From Lutimonas halocynthiae (GTDB taxonomy: Bacteria > Bacteroidota > Bacteroidia > Flavobacteriales > Flavobacteriaceae): a DNA stretch of 64,000 nt. Numbering within the stretch: the first letter of the stretch is position 1; the number at the start of each line of letters is the position of its first letter. The notes under the pieces are model-generated. The model was not told the origin of the DNA, ran no database searches, and was given only the letters and a program-made list of their open reading frames with translations. Made by a program: the position numbers and the translations under genes. Positions 8,473-17,117 of this stretch are shown piece after piece. The stretch lies in the NCBI RefSeq assembly GCF_030409835.1, contig NZ_JAUFQO010000016.1, forward strand, positions 654,253 through 718,252, in the 5' to 3' direction.

Positions 8473-11184
8473 ATGAATGTATTTTTGAACGACATATCTC
8501 ATATAGCAATTGAAAATGAAACCATTCTAGACTTTGTAAGAAGGATAGAAAGTCATAACGCCATCCCTACAATGTGTCAGGATGATAGACTTGATAACTT
8601 TGGTTCCTGTCGGGTATGTTCAGTTGAAGTTGCCCGCGAAAAAGGAGGCTTAACCAAAACAATGGCCTCATGTCATACGCCTGTTTTTGAAGGCGCCTAT
8701 ATCTACCATCAAACCGAGAAAATAAAAAGGCTGAGAAAGAACATTCTCGAACTTGTTTTGACAGATTATCCAACAGATAAGGTTTTTCCGGAAAAAGGAA
8801 AGAAAGCCACTGAGTTCCAAAAGACAATTGCTGAAATTGGCATACCCAATGTTCGGTACCCAAAAGGGAAGAACTCTTTTGATTTAGGCAAAGACAATTC
8901 CCATCCTTATATCAAGTCTGATTTAGCACAATGCATTAATTGCTACCGCTGCGTCAGAGCCTGTGAAGAAATTCAAGGAGAAATGGTCCTAGGAATGAGC
9001 GGCCGAGGATTTGCCACGCAGATTATTAAAGGTTTTGACACGAATTTTGATCTTTCAGCCTGCGTCTCTTGTGGCGCTTGTGTTCAAACCTGCCCTACAG
9101 AAGCACTTTCTGATAAGTTTTCTACCAAAACGCTTATTCCTGATGAAACCATCAGAACTACTTGCACCTATTGCGGCGTAGGATGTCAGCTTGACGTATC
9201 CGTAATTGACGGAGAAATCAGAGGAATACAAGCCCCTGAAACGGCAGAAGTCAACCAAGGGCACACTTGTCTAAAAGGGCGTTTTGCGTTTCAATTTTAT
9301 AACCATCCTGACCGTTTACGCGAGCCATTGATCAAAAAAAATGGTGAATTTGAGGTAGTCACTTGGGAAGAAGCCTATGATTTTATGGCTGAAAAATTAC
9401 TCAAAGTCAGAGATACTTATGGAAAGGATGCCATCGGTTGTATTTCATCTTCCAGGGCAACAAACGAAGAGAACTACCTGATGCAAAAAATGACCAGGGT
9501 AGCTTTAAATACGAATAATATTGATGGCTGTGCCAGAGTGTGCCATGCTCCGACAGCCTATGGAATGCAAAAAGCTTTTGGAACAGGTGCCGCAACAAAT
9601 TCGATTGTAGACCTCGATTTAACAGACTGCATCCTTTTATTTGGTGCTAATCCTACTGAAGCGCATCCGGTAACCGGAGCAAAAATAAAACAATTATTCA
9701 TGCATGGCGTGACCAGTATTGTAGTTGATCCTGTAAAAACAAGTTTAGCTAAACTGGCTATGTACCATCTCCAATTAAGACCTGGAACCAATGTTGCACT
9801 GCTTAACATGATGGGGCATTATATCGTTAAGGAAGGAAGGGTTCGAAATGAATTCATTAAAAAGTTCACTGAACAATACCAAGAATTCTACGACCACGTG
9901 ATGACTTTAGACATGGATGAATTAGAAGAAATAACAAGCGTATCGAAAGAGCTTGTTCGCAAAGCTGCTCTTGCTTATGCGAATGCAGATAATGCGATGG
10001 AATTTCATGGACTCGGAGTAACTGAACATTTTCAAGGGAGTAAAACAGTAATGCTGCTATCAAATATTGCCATGATGACTGGTAATATTGGTCGACCTGG
10101 AGTAGGCCTTAACCCACTTAGAGGACAGAACAATGTTCAGGGAGCCGCTGACATGGGCGTTCAACCCCATCAGGGCGCAGGATATATGGATGTCAACGAT
10201 CCGGATGTTAATAAATATTATGCTGAAAAATACGGTGTGGCCAGTATGCCCGAAAAAGAAGGTTTAAAAATTCCGGAAATGCTCGAAGCCGCTATTGCCG
10301 GAAAATTCAAGGCCTTATGGATTATGGGTGAAGACACCTTGATGACCGATCCCAATACCATGCATATTAGGAAGGCCATGGAACAACTTGACATCATGAT
10401 TGTACAAGAATTATTCATGTCTGCAACTGCTGAAATGGCAGATGTAGTACTGCCTGCCAGCTCTTATTTTGAAAAGAACGGGACCTTCACAAACGGTGAA
10501 AGAAGGGTGCAACGTGTGAATAAAGTCATAGAACCAATAGGAAATACCAAACCCGACGGTCAGATGATCATTGACATGATGTTTAAATTAGGATATGAAC
10601 AACCAACCGGAAAAATTTACGATGCTGAATTATTATTAGAAGAAATTTCAGAGGTTATCCCATTTATGAAAGGGATAAGTTGGAACAGATTAGGTACAAA
10701 CGGGCTTCAATGGCCTGTCTTAGAGAATGGTTCCGACACTAAAATCATCCATAAAAATGGAAACTTTAAAAGAGGTAAAGGTAAATTTCACCATTTTGAT
10801 TTTGAAGAGACGCCCGAATTGGTTGAACACCGAAGTAAATACCCATTCATATTGACCACAGCCAGACAGTTAGAACACTATAACGCAGGTACTATGACCA
10901 GAAGAACTGATAACCAGCAATTATCACCTATGGATTATTTAGAGATCAACCCATTAGATGCGGCTGATAAAGATATCTCTGCAGATGACAAGGTGCGCAT
11001 ATTCTCTGACAGAGGGAGTGTCAATATACCAGTCAAACTAACCTATTTAGTGAAACCGGGGGTTGTAAGAACAACCTTTCACCAACCTGATATTTTTATC
11101 AATATGATTACAGGAAATGTTGGAGATGAATACACCATGACGCCAGAATACAAGGTAGTGGCTGTTGATTTTGAAAAAATATAG
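8473..11184 (+). CDS. fdhF: Formate dehydrogenase, molybdenum catalytic (alpha) subunit
   Basis: Oxidises formate to CO2 at a Mo/W-bis-MGD centre. Domains in order: plant-type [2Fe-2S] ferredoxin with Cys35, Cys46, Cys49 and Cys67; a bridging Fe-S segment; two [4Fe-4S] clusters (CINCYRCVRACEE and CVSCGACVQTCPTEAL); a further CTYCGVGC cluster; then the molybdopterin oxidoreductase domain. The catalytic Cys-His pair is RVCHAP (Cys357, His358), so this is a cysteine, not selenocysteine, enzyme. The C-terminal guanylate-binding domain is complete. 903 aa, usual for NAD-dependent cytosolic enzymes. No signal peptide or twin-Arg motif. Confidence 0.9.
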   Translation: MNVFLNDISHIAIENETILDFVRRIESHNAIPTMCQDDRLDNFGSCRVCSVEVAREKGGLTKTMASCHTPVFEGAYIYHQTEKIKRLRKNILELVLTDYPTDKVFPEKGKKATEFQKTIAEIGIPNVRYPKGKNSFDLGKDNSHPYIKSDLAQCINCYRCVRACEEIQGEMVLGMSGRGFATQIIKGFDTNFDLSACVSCGACVQTCPTEALSDKFSTKTLIPDETIRTTCTYCGVGCQLDVSVIDGEIRGIQAPETAEVNQGHTCLKGRFAFQFYNHPDRLREPLIKKNGEFEVVTWEEAYDFMAEKLLKVRDTYGKDAIGCISSSRATNEENYLMQKMTRVALNTNNIDGCARVCHAPTAYGMQKAFGTGAATNSIVDLDLTDCILLFGANPTEAHPVTGAKIKQLFMHGVTSIVVDPVKTSLAKLAMYHLQLRPGTNVALLNMMGHYIVKEGRVRNEFIKKFTEQYQEFYDHVMTLDMDELEEITSVSKELVRKAALAYANADNAMEFHGLGVTEHFQGSKTVMLLSNIAMMTGNIGRPGVGLNPLRGQNNVQGAADMGVQPHQGAGYMDVNDPDVNKYYAEKYGVASMPEKEGLKIPEMLEAAIAGKFKALWIMGEDTLMTDPNTMHIRKAMEQLDIMIVQELFMSATAEMADVVLPASSYFEKNGTFTNGERRVQRVNKVIEPIGNTKPDGQMIIDMMFKLGYEQPTGKIYDAELLLEEISEVIPFMKGISWNRLGTNGLQWPVLENGSDTKIIHKNGNFKRGKGKFHHFDFEETPELVEHRSKYPFILTTARQLEHYNAGTMTRRTDNQQLSPMDYLEINPLDAADKDISADDKVRIFSDRGSVNIPVKLTYLVKPGVVRTTFHQPDIFINMITGNVGDEYTMTPEYKVVAVDFEKI

Positions 11185-11191
11185 TGTAAGC

Positions 11192-11953
11192 TTATAGGTC
11201 AATCATAAGGCCATCGTATGCTAAAAATACATTCGGAGGTAATTCATTTGAAACAACTTTATGAAAACCCAAAAGGCTGCTTATATGGGTTAAATACGCT
11301 TTTTTTGGCTTTATTTCATTTATAAAACTCAAGGCTTCGTCTACATTAAAATGTGTAGGGTGAGGATGTTTTCTCAGTGCATTCACTACCAGCACATCAA
11401 GGCCTCTTAATTTCTCTTTTTCTTGCTGACTAATTGTCTTCGCATCAGTGATATAAGCAAATTTCTCAATTCTAAATCCAAATATTTTTAAATTTCCGTG
11501 CATTACTTCTATCGGCTGAATAAATTTGTTTTTTAATTCGAAACCTTGGTTATCAATAATATTTAATGAAACTTTTGGCGCACCTGCATACCTGTTTTCT
11601 GTTGCAAAAATATAAGCAAACCGCTCCTTAAGGTTTTCAGCAACGGCAGTGTCACAATGAAAATCAACATGTCCGTTACGTTGTGAAAATGGTCTGACAT
11701 CATCAAGCCCAGCTGTATGATCAGCGTGATAATGAGTAAATAAAATACCATCTAACTTATCAACTTCAGCTCTTAGCAATTGTTGCCTAAAATCCGGACC
11801 ACAGTCAATGACATAAGAAGCATTCTCCCACTCTACTAAGATTGACGATCTTAATCTCTTATCTTTTAAATCTGATGACAGACAGACTTCGTGCTTTGAT
11901 CCAATAATCGGAATACCTTGTGAAGTTCCAGTACCTAAAAAGGTAATTTTCAT
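11192..11953 (-). CDS. Metallo-beta-lactamase fold hydrolase, PhnP-like
   Basis: Probable metal-dependent phosphodiesterase of the PhnP/RNase Z-like branch. The HxHxDH metal motif is at 74-79 (THYHADHTAGLDD), with further ligands in VMHGN, YITDA and HFNVDEA near the C-terminus. The ATG at 11953 begins MKITFLGTGTSQGIPI, a canonical N-terminus; an in-frame extension upstream adds 13 unrelated residues and was dropped. 253 aa, cytosolic. It is convergent with the formate dehydrogenase gene, with only 7 bases between the stops. The substrate is unknown; no phosphonate genes are nearby. Confidence 0.85.
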   Translation of the reverse strand: MKITFLGTGTSQGIPIIGSKHEVCLSSDLKDKRLRSSILVEWENASYVIDCGPDFRQQLLRAEVDKLDGILFTHYHADHTAGLDDVRPFSQRNGHVDFHCDTAVAENLKERFAYIFATENRYAGAPKVSLNIIDNQGFELKNKFIQPIEVMHGNLKIFGFRIEKFAYITDAKTISQQEKEKLRGLDVLVVNALRKHPHPTHFNVDEALSFINEIKPKKAYLTHISSLLGFHKVVSNELPPNVFLAYDGLMIDL

Positions 11954-12178
11954 AAAAATATTATTTCCTGCTAATTTAACATTTAATGACAATAATTCTT
12001 AGCTAAAATAACCGAATAACCAAGATTTATTAATCTTTATTTCCTTTCTATGCGACTCTTCAAAATTTTTTAATAGATTCAATAATTATTCGACCGTATT
12101 GCAAGTAACAAAGTGATTTATATCAGTATTTAAGCTTATATTATGTTCTAAATTTATTGTGAAATCAAAACTTTAAAG

Positions 12179-13279
12179 ATGAAATTAGGTATTCTAAAAG
12201 AAACTGAATCTAGTGAGAAAAGAGTTTCTATATCACCAAAAATAGCCAAGCAGTTAATAGAAAATGGATTTGAAGTTCTGGTTGAAGATGACGCCGGCTC
12301 TTCTTCCAAATTCAAAAACGCTTATTATGAAAAAGCCGGAGCTATAATTGAAAAAAGAGGTGCTGTTTACAAGAATAGCGATGTATTGATTAAAATAAAT
12401 CCTTTTGATCAGGATGGATTAAAACTGGTTGATAAGCATCATATTCTGATTTGCCAGCTTTTTCACAAGTCTCATCCGGGAATCGTAAAACAAATAGCTG
12501 AAATAGGAGCCACTGTATTTTCAATGGATGCTTTACCCAGAATATCTCGTGCTCAAGACATGGATGTCTTAAGCTCGCAAAGTAATCTGGCCGGTTATAA
12601 AGCCGTTATCAAAGGGGCCTATGAAATGACAAAAATATTTCCATTAATGATGACAGCCGCCGGCACCATTACACCGTCAAGAGTGCTTATATACGGCGTT
12701 GGTGTTGCTGGCCTTCAGGCCATTGCAACCGCTAAAAGATTGGGGGCCATCGTTGAAGCCACTGATATCAGAATGGAAACAAAGGAACAAGCAGAATCAC
12801 TTGGAGCAAAATTTATTTCAGTTGACAGTAATGATGACGCTTCTGAAAATGGTTATGCAAAAGCCGCCTCAGAAGATTATGCCAGACGGCAAAAAGAAGC
12901 GGTAAATGAATCTTTGTACAAAGCAGACTTAGTGATAACCACCGCCATGGTCCCTGGGAGAAAATCACCAGTTTTAATAACTGAAGAACAGGTTTTGGAA
13001 ATGAAAAATGGTGCTGTCATTATTGATCTTGCCGCTGCACAAGGTGGTAATTGCGAGCTGAGTAAAATGAATAAACCAGTCGTTAAAAATGGTGTAAAAA
13101 TTATTGGAACAACGATCGCTCCTGAAAGTGTATCCACAAATGCCAGTGACCTTTATGCCAAAAACATGTATAACTTTATCATGCTCTTAACTGAAAATAA
13201 TGAATTTAAATTTGATTTGGAAGATGAAATTACGGATGAAACATTAATCGTTAAAGACGGCGTCATCAGAAAAACATAA
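12179..13279 (+). CDS. pntA: Re/Si-specific NAD(P)+ transhydrogenase subunit alpha (NAD-binding domain)
   Basis: Peripheral NAD(H)-binding domain I of the proton-translocating transhydrogenase, which drives NADPH formation from NADH using the proton gradient. 366 aa; the split form carries only this domain. Visible features: N-terminal KETESSEKRVSISP, the mobile-loop region RISRAQDMDVLSSQSNLAGYKAV (cited in part), and the nucleotide fold GVGVAG (173-178). pntAB begins 14 bases later and pntB overlaps that by one base, so the three subunits form one operon. A near-consensus TAAATTTA lies at 12149-12156. Confidence 0.93.
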   Translation: MKLGILKETESSEKRVSISPKIAKQLIENGFEVLVEDDAGSSSKFKNAYYEKAGAIIEKRGAVYKNSDVLIKINPFDQDGLKLVDKHHILICQLFHKSHPGIVKQIAEIGATVFSMDALPRISRAQDMDVLSSQSNLAGYKAVIKGAYEMTKIFPLMMTAAGTITPSRVLIYGVGVAGLQAIATAKRLGAIVEATDIRMETKEQAESLGAKFISVDSNDDASENGYAKAASEDYARRQKEAVNESLYKADLVITTAMVPGRKSPVLITEEQVLEMKNGAVIIDLAAAQGGNCELSKMNKPVVKNGVKIIGTTIAPESVSTNASDLYAKNMYNFIMLLTENNEFKFDLEDEITDETLIVKDGVIRKT

Positions 13280-13293
13280 ATAAATAATTAAAT

Positions 13294-13602
13294 ATGAATG
13301 AGTTAATAGAATTAATTAGTGATAATCTTCAAATGATCTACATCGTCATTCTTATGATTTTTGTGGGTGTTGAAGTGATAGGACACGTTCCTGCTGTGTT
13401 ACATACACCGCTTATGTCTGGGGCAAATGCCATTCATGGGGTTGTAATCATCGGAGCAATCTTAGTGATGTTGGGGGCTGAACCAGATAATATTTTGGCT
13501 TTATCCCTTGGTTTTGTAGCTGTATTGCTAGGAACTTTAAACGTGGTTGGTGGTTTTGTTGTGACCGATCGCATGTTAGAAATGTTTAAAAAGAAAAAGT
13601 AA
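13294..13602 (+). CDS. pntAB: NAD(P) transhydrogenase subunit alpha, membrane part
   Basis: Small inner-membrane subunit of 102 aa that provides part of the proton channel (domain II) in the three-subunit transhydrogenase. Three or four hydrophobic helices are visible (MIYIVILMIFVGVEVIG, GVVIIGAILVMLGA, ALSLGFVAVLLGTLNVVGGF). HTPLMSGANAIHG is the conserved interhelical motif of the family. Its stop codon overlaps the pntB start (TAATG), implying translational coupling. Confidence 0.92.
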   Translation: MNELIELISDNLQMIYIVILMIFVGVEVIGHVPAVLHTPLMSGANAIHGVVIIGAILVMLGAEPDNILALSLGFVAVLLGTLNVVGGFVVTDRMLEMFKKKK

Positions 13603-14993
13603 TGGAATATATATTCAGCCTTGAAATTATTTATTTGATCGCTTCGGTGACTTATATTTTTGGACTTAAAATGCTTGGGCACCCTGAGACGGCCCGCAAA
13701 GGAAATTTAATTGCTGCTTTTGGTATGACTTTAGCCATATTAGGCACTATTTTCCTGCATCAGGGTGAAGTAGCAAGTATTATTTATGTCCTTATTGTGA
13801 TTGCCATTCTCATCGGAACTATAGTTGGATGGGGAGTCGCGAAAAAAGTTGGTATGACAAAAATGCCTGAGTTGGTCTCTTTGTTCAACGGGATGGGTGG
13901 TGCCAGTGCGGCGCTTATCGGTTTAATTGAATTTCACCATTATGCAGGTGACCAAATATCCATCCTTACAATTATTGCTGGGGTAATTATTGGTAGTATT
14001 TCATTTTCAGGAAGTATGATTGCCTGGGCCAAGCTTAATGGGACCTTAAATAAACCTTTACGGTTACCAGCCTATAATATTGTGAACAATACCATGCTAA
14101 TTGCCATACTTGCGTTCGGCGCCTATATTGTTTACTCAGGTATTGATAGTCAGTTGTATTTATATATTATTTTCTTTGCTGCTTTAGCTTATGGTATTCT
14201 ATTTGTAATGCCTATTGGAGGTGCAGACATGCCCGTGGTTATTTCATTATTGAATTCATTTACCGGACTTGCCGCTGCATTTGGCGGGTTCCTTTATGGA
14301 AATATGGTGATGCTAACCGGTGGTATTTTGGTAGGCTCTGCAGGTACTATTCTTACATTTGCCATGTGTGACGCCATGAACAGGTCACTGGCCAGCGTCA
14401 TATTTGGCGCCTTTGGGGAAGGAACTGTAAACGCAGACCCATCTCAAAAATCGGCTCAGGGAACTGTTAAGAAAACCACACCTAGTGATGCTGCTATACT
14501 TATGAATTATGCGAATCGGGTAATCATAGTTCCTGGCTACGGATTAGCTGTTGCACAGGCACAGCATGTAATACATGAATTGGAGCTACTTCTAGAGAAA
14601 AAAGGAGTTGAAGTAAAATACGCCATTCATCCTGTTGCTGGTAGAATGCCAGGGCATATGAATGTATTGCTAGCCGAAACTAATGTAGACTATGATAAAC
14701 TAATTGAAATGGATGACATCAATCCAGAGTTTCAAAATACCGATGCTGTTTTAGTTGTAGGAGCGAATGATGTGGTGAATCCAGCCGCTTATAATGATCC
14801 ATCCAGTCCGATATATGGAATGCCAATTTTGGATGTGGAAAAATCAAAAAGTATCATAATCAATAAAAGGAGTATGAATCCAGGCTATGCCGGAATTGAA
14901 AACGAGCTATTCTTTAATCAAAAGACGTCTATGCTATTTGGTGATGCTAAGGACGTACTTACTAAACTTGTTCAGGAGTTAAAAAACATGTAA
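13602..14993 (+). CDS. pntB: NAD(P) transhydrogenase subunit beta
   Basis: Membrane and NADP(H)-binding subunit, 463 aa. Roughly the first 270 residues form about nine membrane helices. The C-terminal 175 residues are the NADP-binding domain III, with IVPGYGLAVAQAQ and VVGANDVVNPAA as fold markers and the conserved YAIHPVAGRMPGHMNVLLAE (20 residues cited) stretch. Starts at an ATG overlapping the pntAB stop. No strong terminator follows; only a 4-bp stem (CTCC/GGAG around 15027-15044) is seen. Confidence 0.94.
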   Translation: MEYIFSLEIIYLIASVTYIFGLKMLGHPETARKGNLIAAFGMTLAILGTIFLHQGEVASIIYVLIVIAILIGTIVGWGVAKKVGMTKMPELVSLFNGMGGASAALIGLIEFHHYAGDQISILTIIAGVIIGSISFSGSMIAWAKLNGTLNKPLRLPAYNIVNNTMLIAILAFGAYIVYSGIDSQLYLYIIFFAALAYGILFVMPIGGADMPVVISLLNSFTGLAAAFGGFLYGNMVMLTGGILVGSAGTILTFAMCDAMNRSLASVIFGAFGEGTVNADPSQKSAQGTVKKTTPSDAAILMNYANRVIIVPGYGLAVAQAQHVIHELELLLEKKGVEVKYAIHPVAGRMPGHMNVLLAETNVDYDKLIEMDDINPEFQNTDAVLVVGANDVVNPAAYNDPSSPIYGMPILDVEKSKSIIINKRSMNPGYAGIENELFFNQKTSMLFGDAKDVLTKLVQELKNM

Positions 14994-15073
14994 CGCTCTT
15001 TTGAGGTAAAATACAACATGGTCAACTCCCTATAATTTTTGGAGCAAAATCTTTTTACTCATTAAATCTTGAG

Positions 15074-15081
15074 TATATTTG
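15074..15081 (+). promoter_or_regulatory. Promoter -7 element (TATATTTG) for the 15.1-kb gene
   Basis: Exact TAnnTTTG ending 18 bases before the ATG at 15100. No TTTG is found at the usual spacing upstream. Confidence 0.5.
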
Positions 15082-15099
15082 TTCAAAAAATAAGTAGGG

Positions 15100-16560
15100 A
15101 TGAGATTTATCAAAGGTGATAAAGAACTTGAACATGTTCTTTCGGTTAAACAAAAGTCACTTCGTGTTAACTTGAATGAGCATATTTATGGGACCTTCGC
15201 AGAGATTGGTGCAGGCCAGGAAACTGTAAGGCATTTTTTCAGAGCCGGTGGCGCTTCAGGTACAATTGCAAAGGCAATGTCTGCCTATGATAAAGATTTT
15301 TCTGATGCCATTTACGGCATTGAAACAGATCGTAGGTATGTTACCGAATCACGTCTGAGAAAAATGCTGCATCATGAGGTTGAGTTGATTGAGGATCGAT
15401 TAAACCGGGACAAACATCCCAACAAAATATTTTTCTCCTACGCCAATACGGTTACAACCATTGATTTTGCTAAAAATTTCAAAGGACATGGTTGGGTTGG
15501 AATACGTTTTCAAATGGATGCCTTAGAGGATTATAATGAAATAGTGCTCCATGTTCGTTTTAAGCAATCAGATTCGAAATTACAACAGGAAACACTTGGT
15601 ACATTAGGGGCTAACCTAATTTATGGCGCTTTTTATCTCAACGATAGTCCAAAAGATCTTTTAAAGTCTTTTTACGATAATATTGATAGTGATACCATTG
15701 AAATCGATATGGTTGACTTTTCAGGACCAAGATTTATGTATGTTGACAATCGATTGATGAGTTTGCATTTACTTAAAAATGGCATGACCAATGCTGTGAT
15801 GTTCGGCCCCGATGGAAATAACCTATTACCTGCTCAACAACTTTATAAGAAAAATATCTTGGCTTTAAGAGGCAGTTACAGACCGGTAACCAGGGTCAAC
15901 ATGGAAATTTATGAGGAATCGAAAAAAATGTTTTTCTCTGACAAAAGGGTGAATGAAAAGAATACCCATGTAATATTTGAAATCACGCTTGCCAATTTAA
16001 GATCAGAAGGAAAAATCAACGAAAGAGACTTTTTGGATAGGGCCGAATTATTGTGCTCCCTGGGTCAAACCGTAATGATCACGAATTTCCAGGAATATTA
16101 CAAACTAGTGGATTACTTCTCAGAATTCACCAAAGCAAGAATGGGCTTGGCTATGGGTGTTTACAATCTGATTCAGATATTTGATGAAAAATACTACAGA
16201 GACTTAAGTGGTGGTGTTCTTGAAGCCTTCGGAAAATTATTTTACAAGGATCTCAAGATATACCTATATCCATTAAAAGACCTCGAATCTGGAGAAATCA
16301 TTACAAGTAAGAACCTGAAGGTACATCCTAGAATGAAGGAATTATACAAATATTTCAAATTCAATGGAAGGATCGCAGATATTACAAAATTCGACCCTGA
16401 ATTACTGGAAATATTTTCTCGTAAAGCATTTAAAATGATTGTTGATGGTAAAAGCGGATGGGAAGAAATGTTGCCAGAAGGAGTTGGAAAAATAATAAAG
16501 GATAAAAGATTATTTGGTTATAGTCGAAGGAAACACGAAAAAAAAAGTAAAACTAATTAA
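15100..16560 (+). CDS. Conserved protein of unknown function (486 aa, cytosolic)
   Basis: I do not recognise a family with a known function. The protein is soluble: no signal peptide or membrane segment. It is rich in invariant-looking glycine and aromatic motifs near the start (TFAEIGAGQETVRHFFRAGG, about residues 31-50, then SGTIAKAMSAYDKDFSDAIYG), which suggest an enzyme or nucleotide-binding fold. A mid-region NGMTNAVMFGPDGNNLLPAQ and a basic C-terminus (RRKHEKKSKTN) are also notable. It has its own -7 element and a strong terminator, so it is a single-gene unit. I believe relatives occur across Bacteroidota, but that is recollection and not a search result. Any outer-membrane receptor label would be unsupported: there is no plug, barrel or signal. 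Confidence 0.7.
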   Translation: MRFIKGDKELEHVLSVKQKSLRVNLNEHIYGTFAEIGAGQETVRHFFRAGGASGTIAKAMSAYDKDFSDAIYGIETDRRYVTESRLRKMLHHEVELIEDRLNRDKHPNKIFFSYANTVTTIDFAKNFKGHGWVGIRFQMDALEDYNEIVLHVRFKQSDSKLQQETLGTLGANLIYGAFYLNDSPKDLLKSFYDNIDSDTIEIDMVDFSGPRFMYVDNRLMSLHLLKNGMTNAVMFGPDGNNLLPAQQLYKKNILALRGSYRPVTRVNMEIYEESKKMFFSDKRVNEKNTHVIFEITLANLRSEGKINERDFLDRAELLCSLGQTVMITNFQEYYKLVDYFSEFTKARMGLAMGVYNLIQIFDEKYYRDLSGGVLEAFGKLFYKDLKIYLYPLKDLESGEIITSKNLKVHPRMKELYKYFKFNGRIADITKFDPELLEIFSRKAFKMIVDGKSGWEEMLPEGVGKIIKDKRLFGYSRRKHEKKSKTN

Positions 16561-16590
16561 AAAAAGGGCGGTTATAACCGCCCTTTTTTT
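16561..16590. terminator. Bidirectional intrinsic terminator
   Basis: GGGCGG/CCGCCC stem (16566-16571 and 16578-16583) around a TTATAA centre, flanked by A5 on the left and T7 on the right. It directly follows the stop at 16560 and can also serve the opposing bcp gene. Confidence 0.9.
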
Positions 16591-16600
16591 ATGTTTATAA

Positions 16601-16636
16601 CCTGAGTTCGAATTAAAATTTTAAATCGAACTCAGG
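16601..16636. repeat. Perfect 11-bp inverted repeat at the 3' end of bcp
   Basis: CCTGAGTTCGA (16601-16611) and its exact complement TCGAACTCAGG (16626-16636) flank a 14-base AT loop that is itself nearly palindromic. It begins two bases beyond the bcp stop. There is no adjacent T-run, so it probably stabilises the bcp 3' end ahead of the shared terminator. Confidence 0.65.
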
Positions 16637-16637
16637 T

Positions 16638-17087
16638 CTACAATATTTGTGACGTATGTTCCTTTGTTTTGACTTTCGTAATAATATCTTCTATGATACC
16701 ATCTCCGTCAATTACAAAAGTAGTTCTGTGAATACCATCATATTCCTTTCCCATAAACTTTTTAGGTCCCCACACGCCATAAGCCATGATAACCGACTTA
16801 TCTTCATCCGCTAACAAACTATATGGCAGCTCTTGCTTATTGCTAAAATTTAATTGCCTTTTTTCAGAATCGGCACTTACCCCTAAAATTTCATAGCCCT
16901 TACTTTGAAAGCTTTGATAGTTATCTCTCAAATTACAAGCTTCAACAGTACATCCAGGAGTACTTGCTTTCGGATAAAAAAACAGTACAACTTTTTTTCC
17001 TTTAAAATCATTTAACTCAATGGTTTTACCGTATTGATCAGTGGCTTTGAACTGAGGTGCCTTGTCCCCTATCTTTAATGTTGTCAT
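16638..17087 (-). CDS. bcp: Thioredoxin-dependent peroxiredoxin, Bcp/PrxQ type
   Basis: Reduces hydroperoxides using thioredoxin. 149 aa from the ATG at 17087 (MTTLKIGDKAPQFK); a longer upstream frame (MHLFFF...) overlaps the nth start and was rejected. Peroxidatic Cys46 in TPGCTVEAC with the resolving Cys51 five residues on is the Bcp/PrxQ arrangement. The nth gene starts 30 bases away on the other strand, and the -7 box at 17103-17110 lies between the two starts. Confidence 0.93.
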   Translation of the reverse strand: MTTLKIGDKAPQFKATDQYGKTIELNDFKGKKVVLFFYPKASTPGCTVEACNLRDNYQSFQSKGYEILGVSADSEKRQLNFSNKQELPYSLLADEDKSVIMAYGVWGPKKFMGKEYDGIHRTTFVIDGDGIIEDIITKVKTKEHTSQIL

Positions 17088-17093
17088 TATTTG

Positions 17094-17110
17094 TATTTTT
17101 ACCAAAAATA
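17094..17110. promoter_or_regulatory. Overlapping divergent -7 elements of bcp and nth
   Basis: TATTTTT-acc-AAAAATA is a quasi-palindrome. Read on the minus strand, 17110-17103 is TATTTTTG, an exact -7 box for bcp. Read on the plus strand, 17094-17101 is TATTTTTA, one base off, for nth. The predicted starts would lie inside each other's boxes. Confidence 0.45.
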
Positions 17111-17117
17111 CTGAAAA

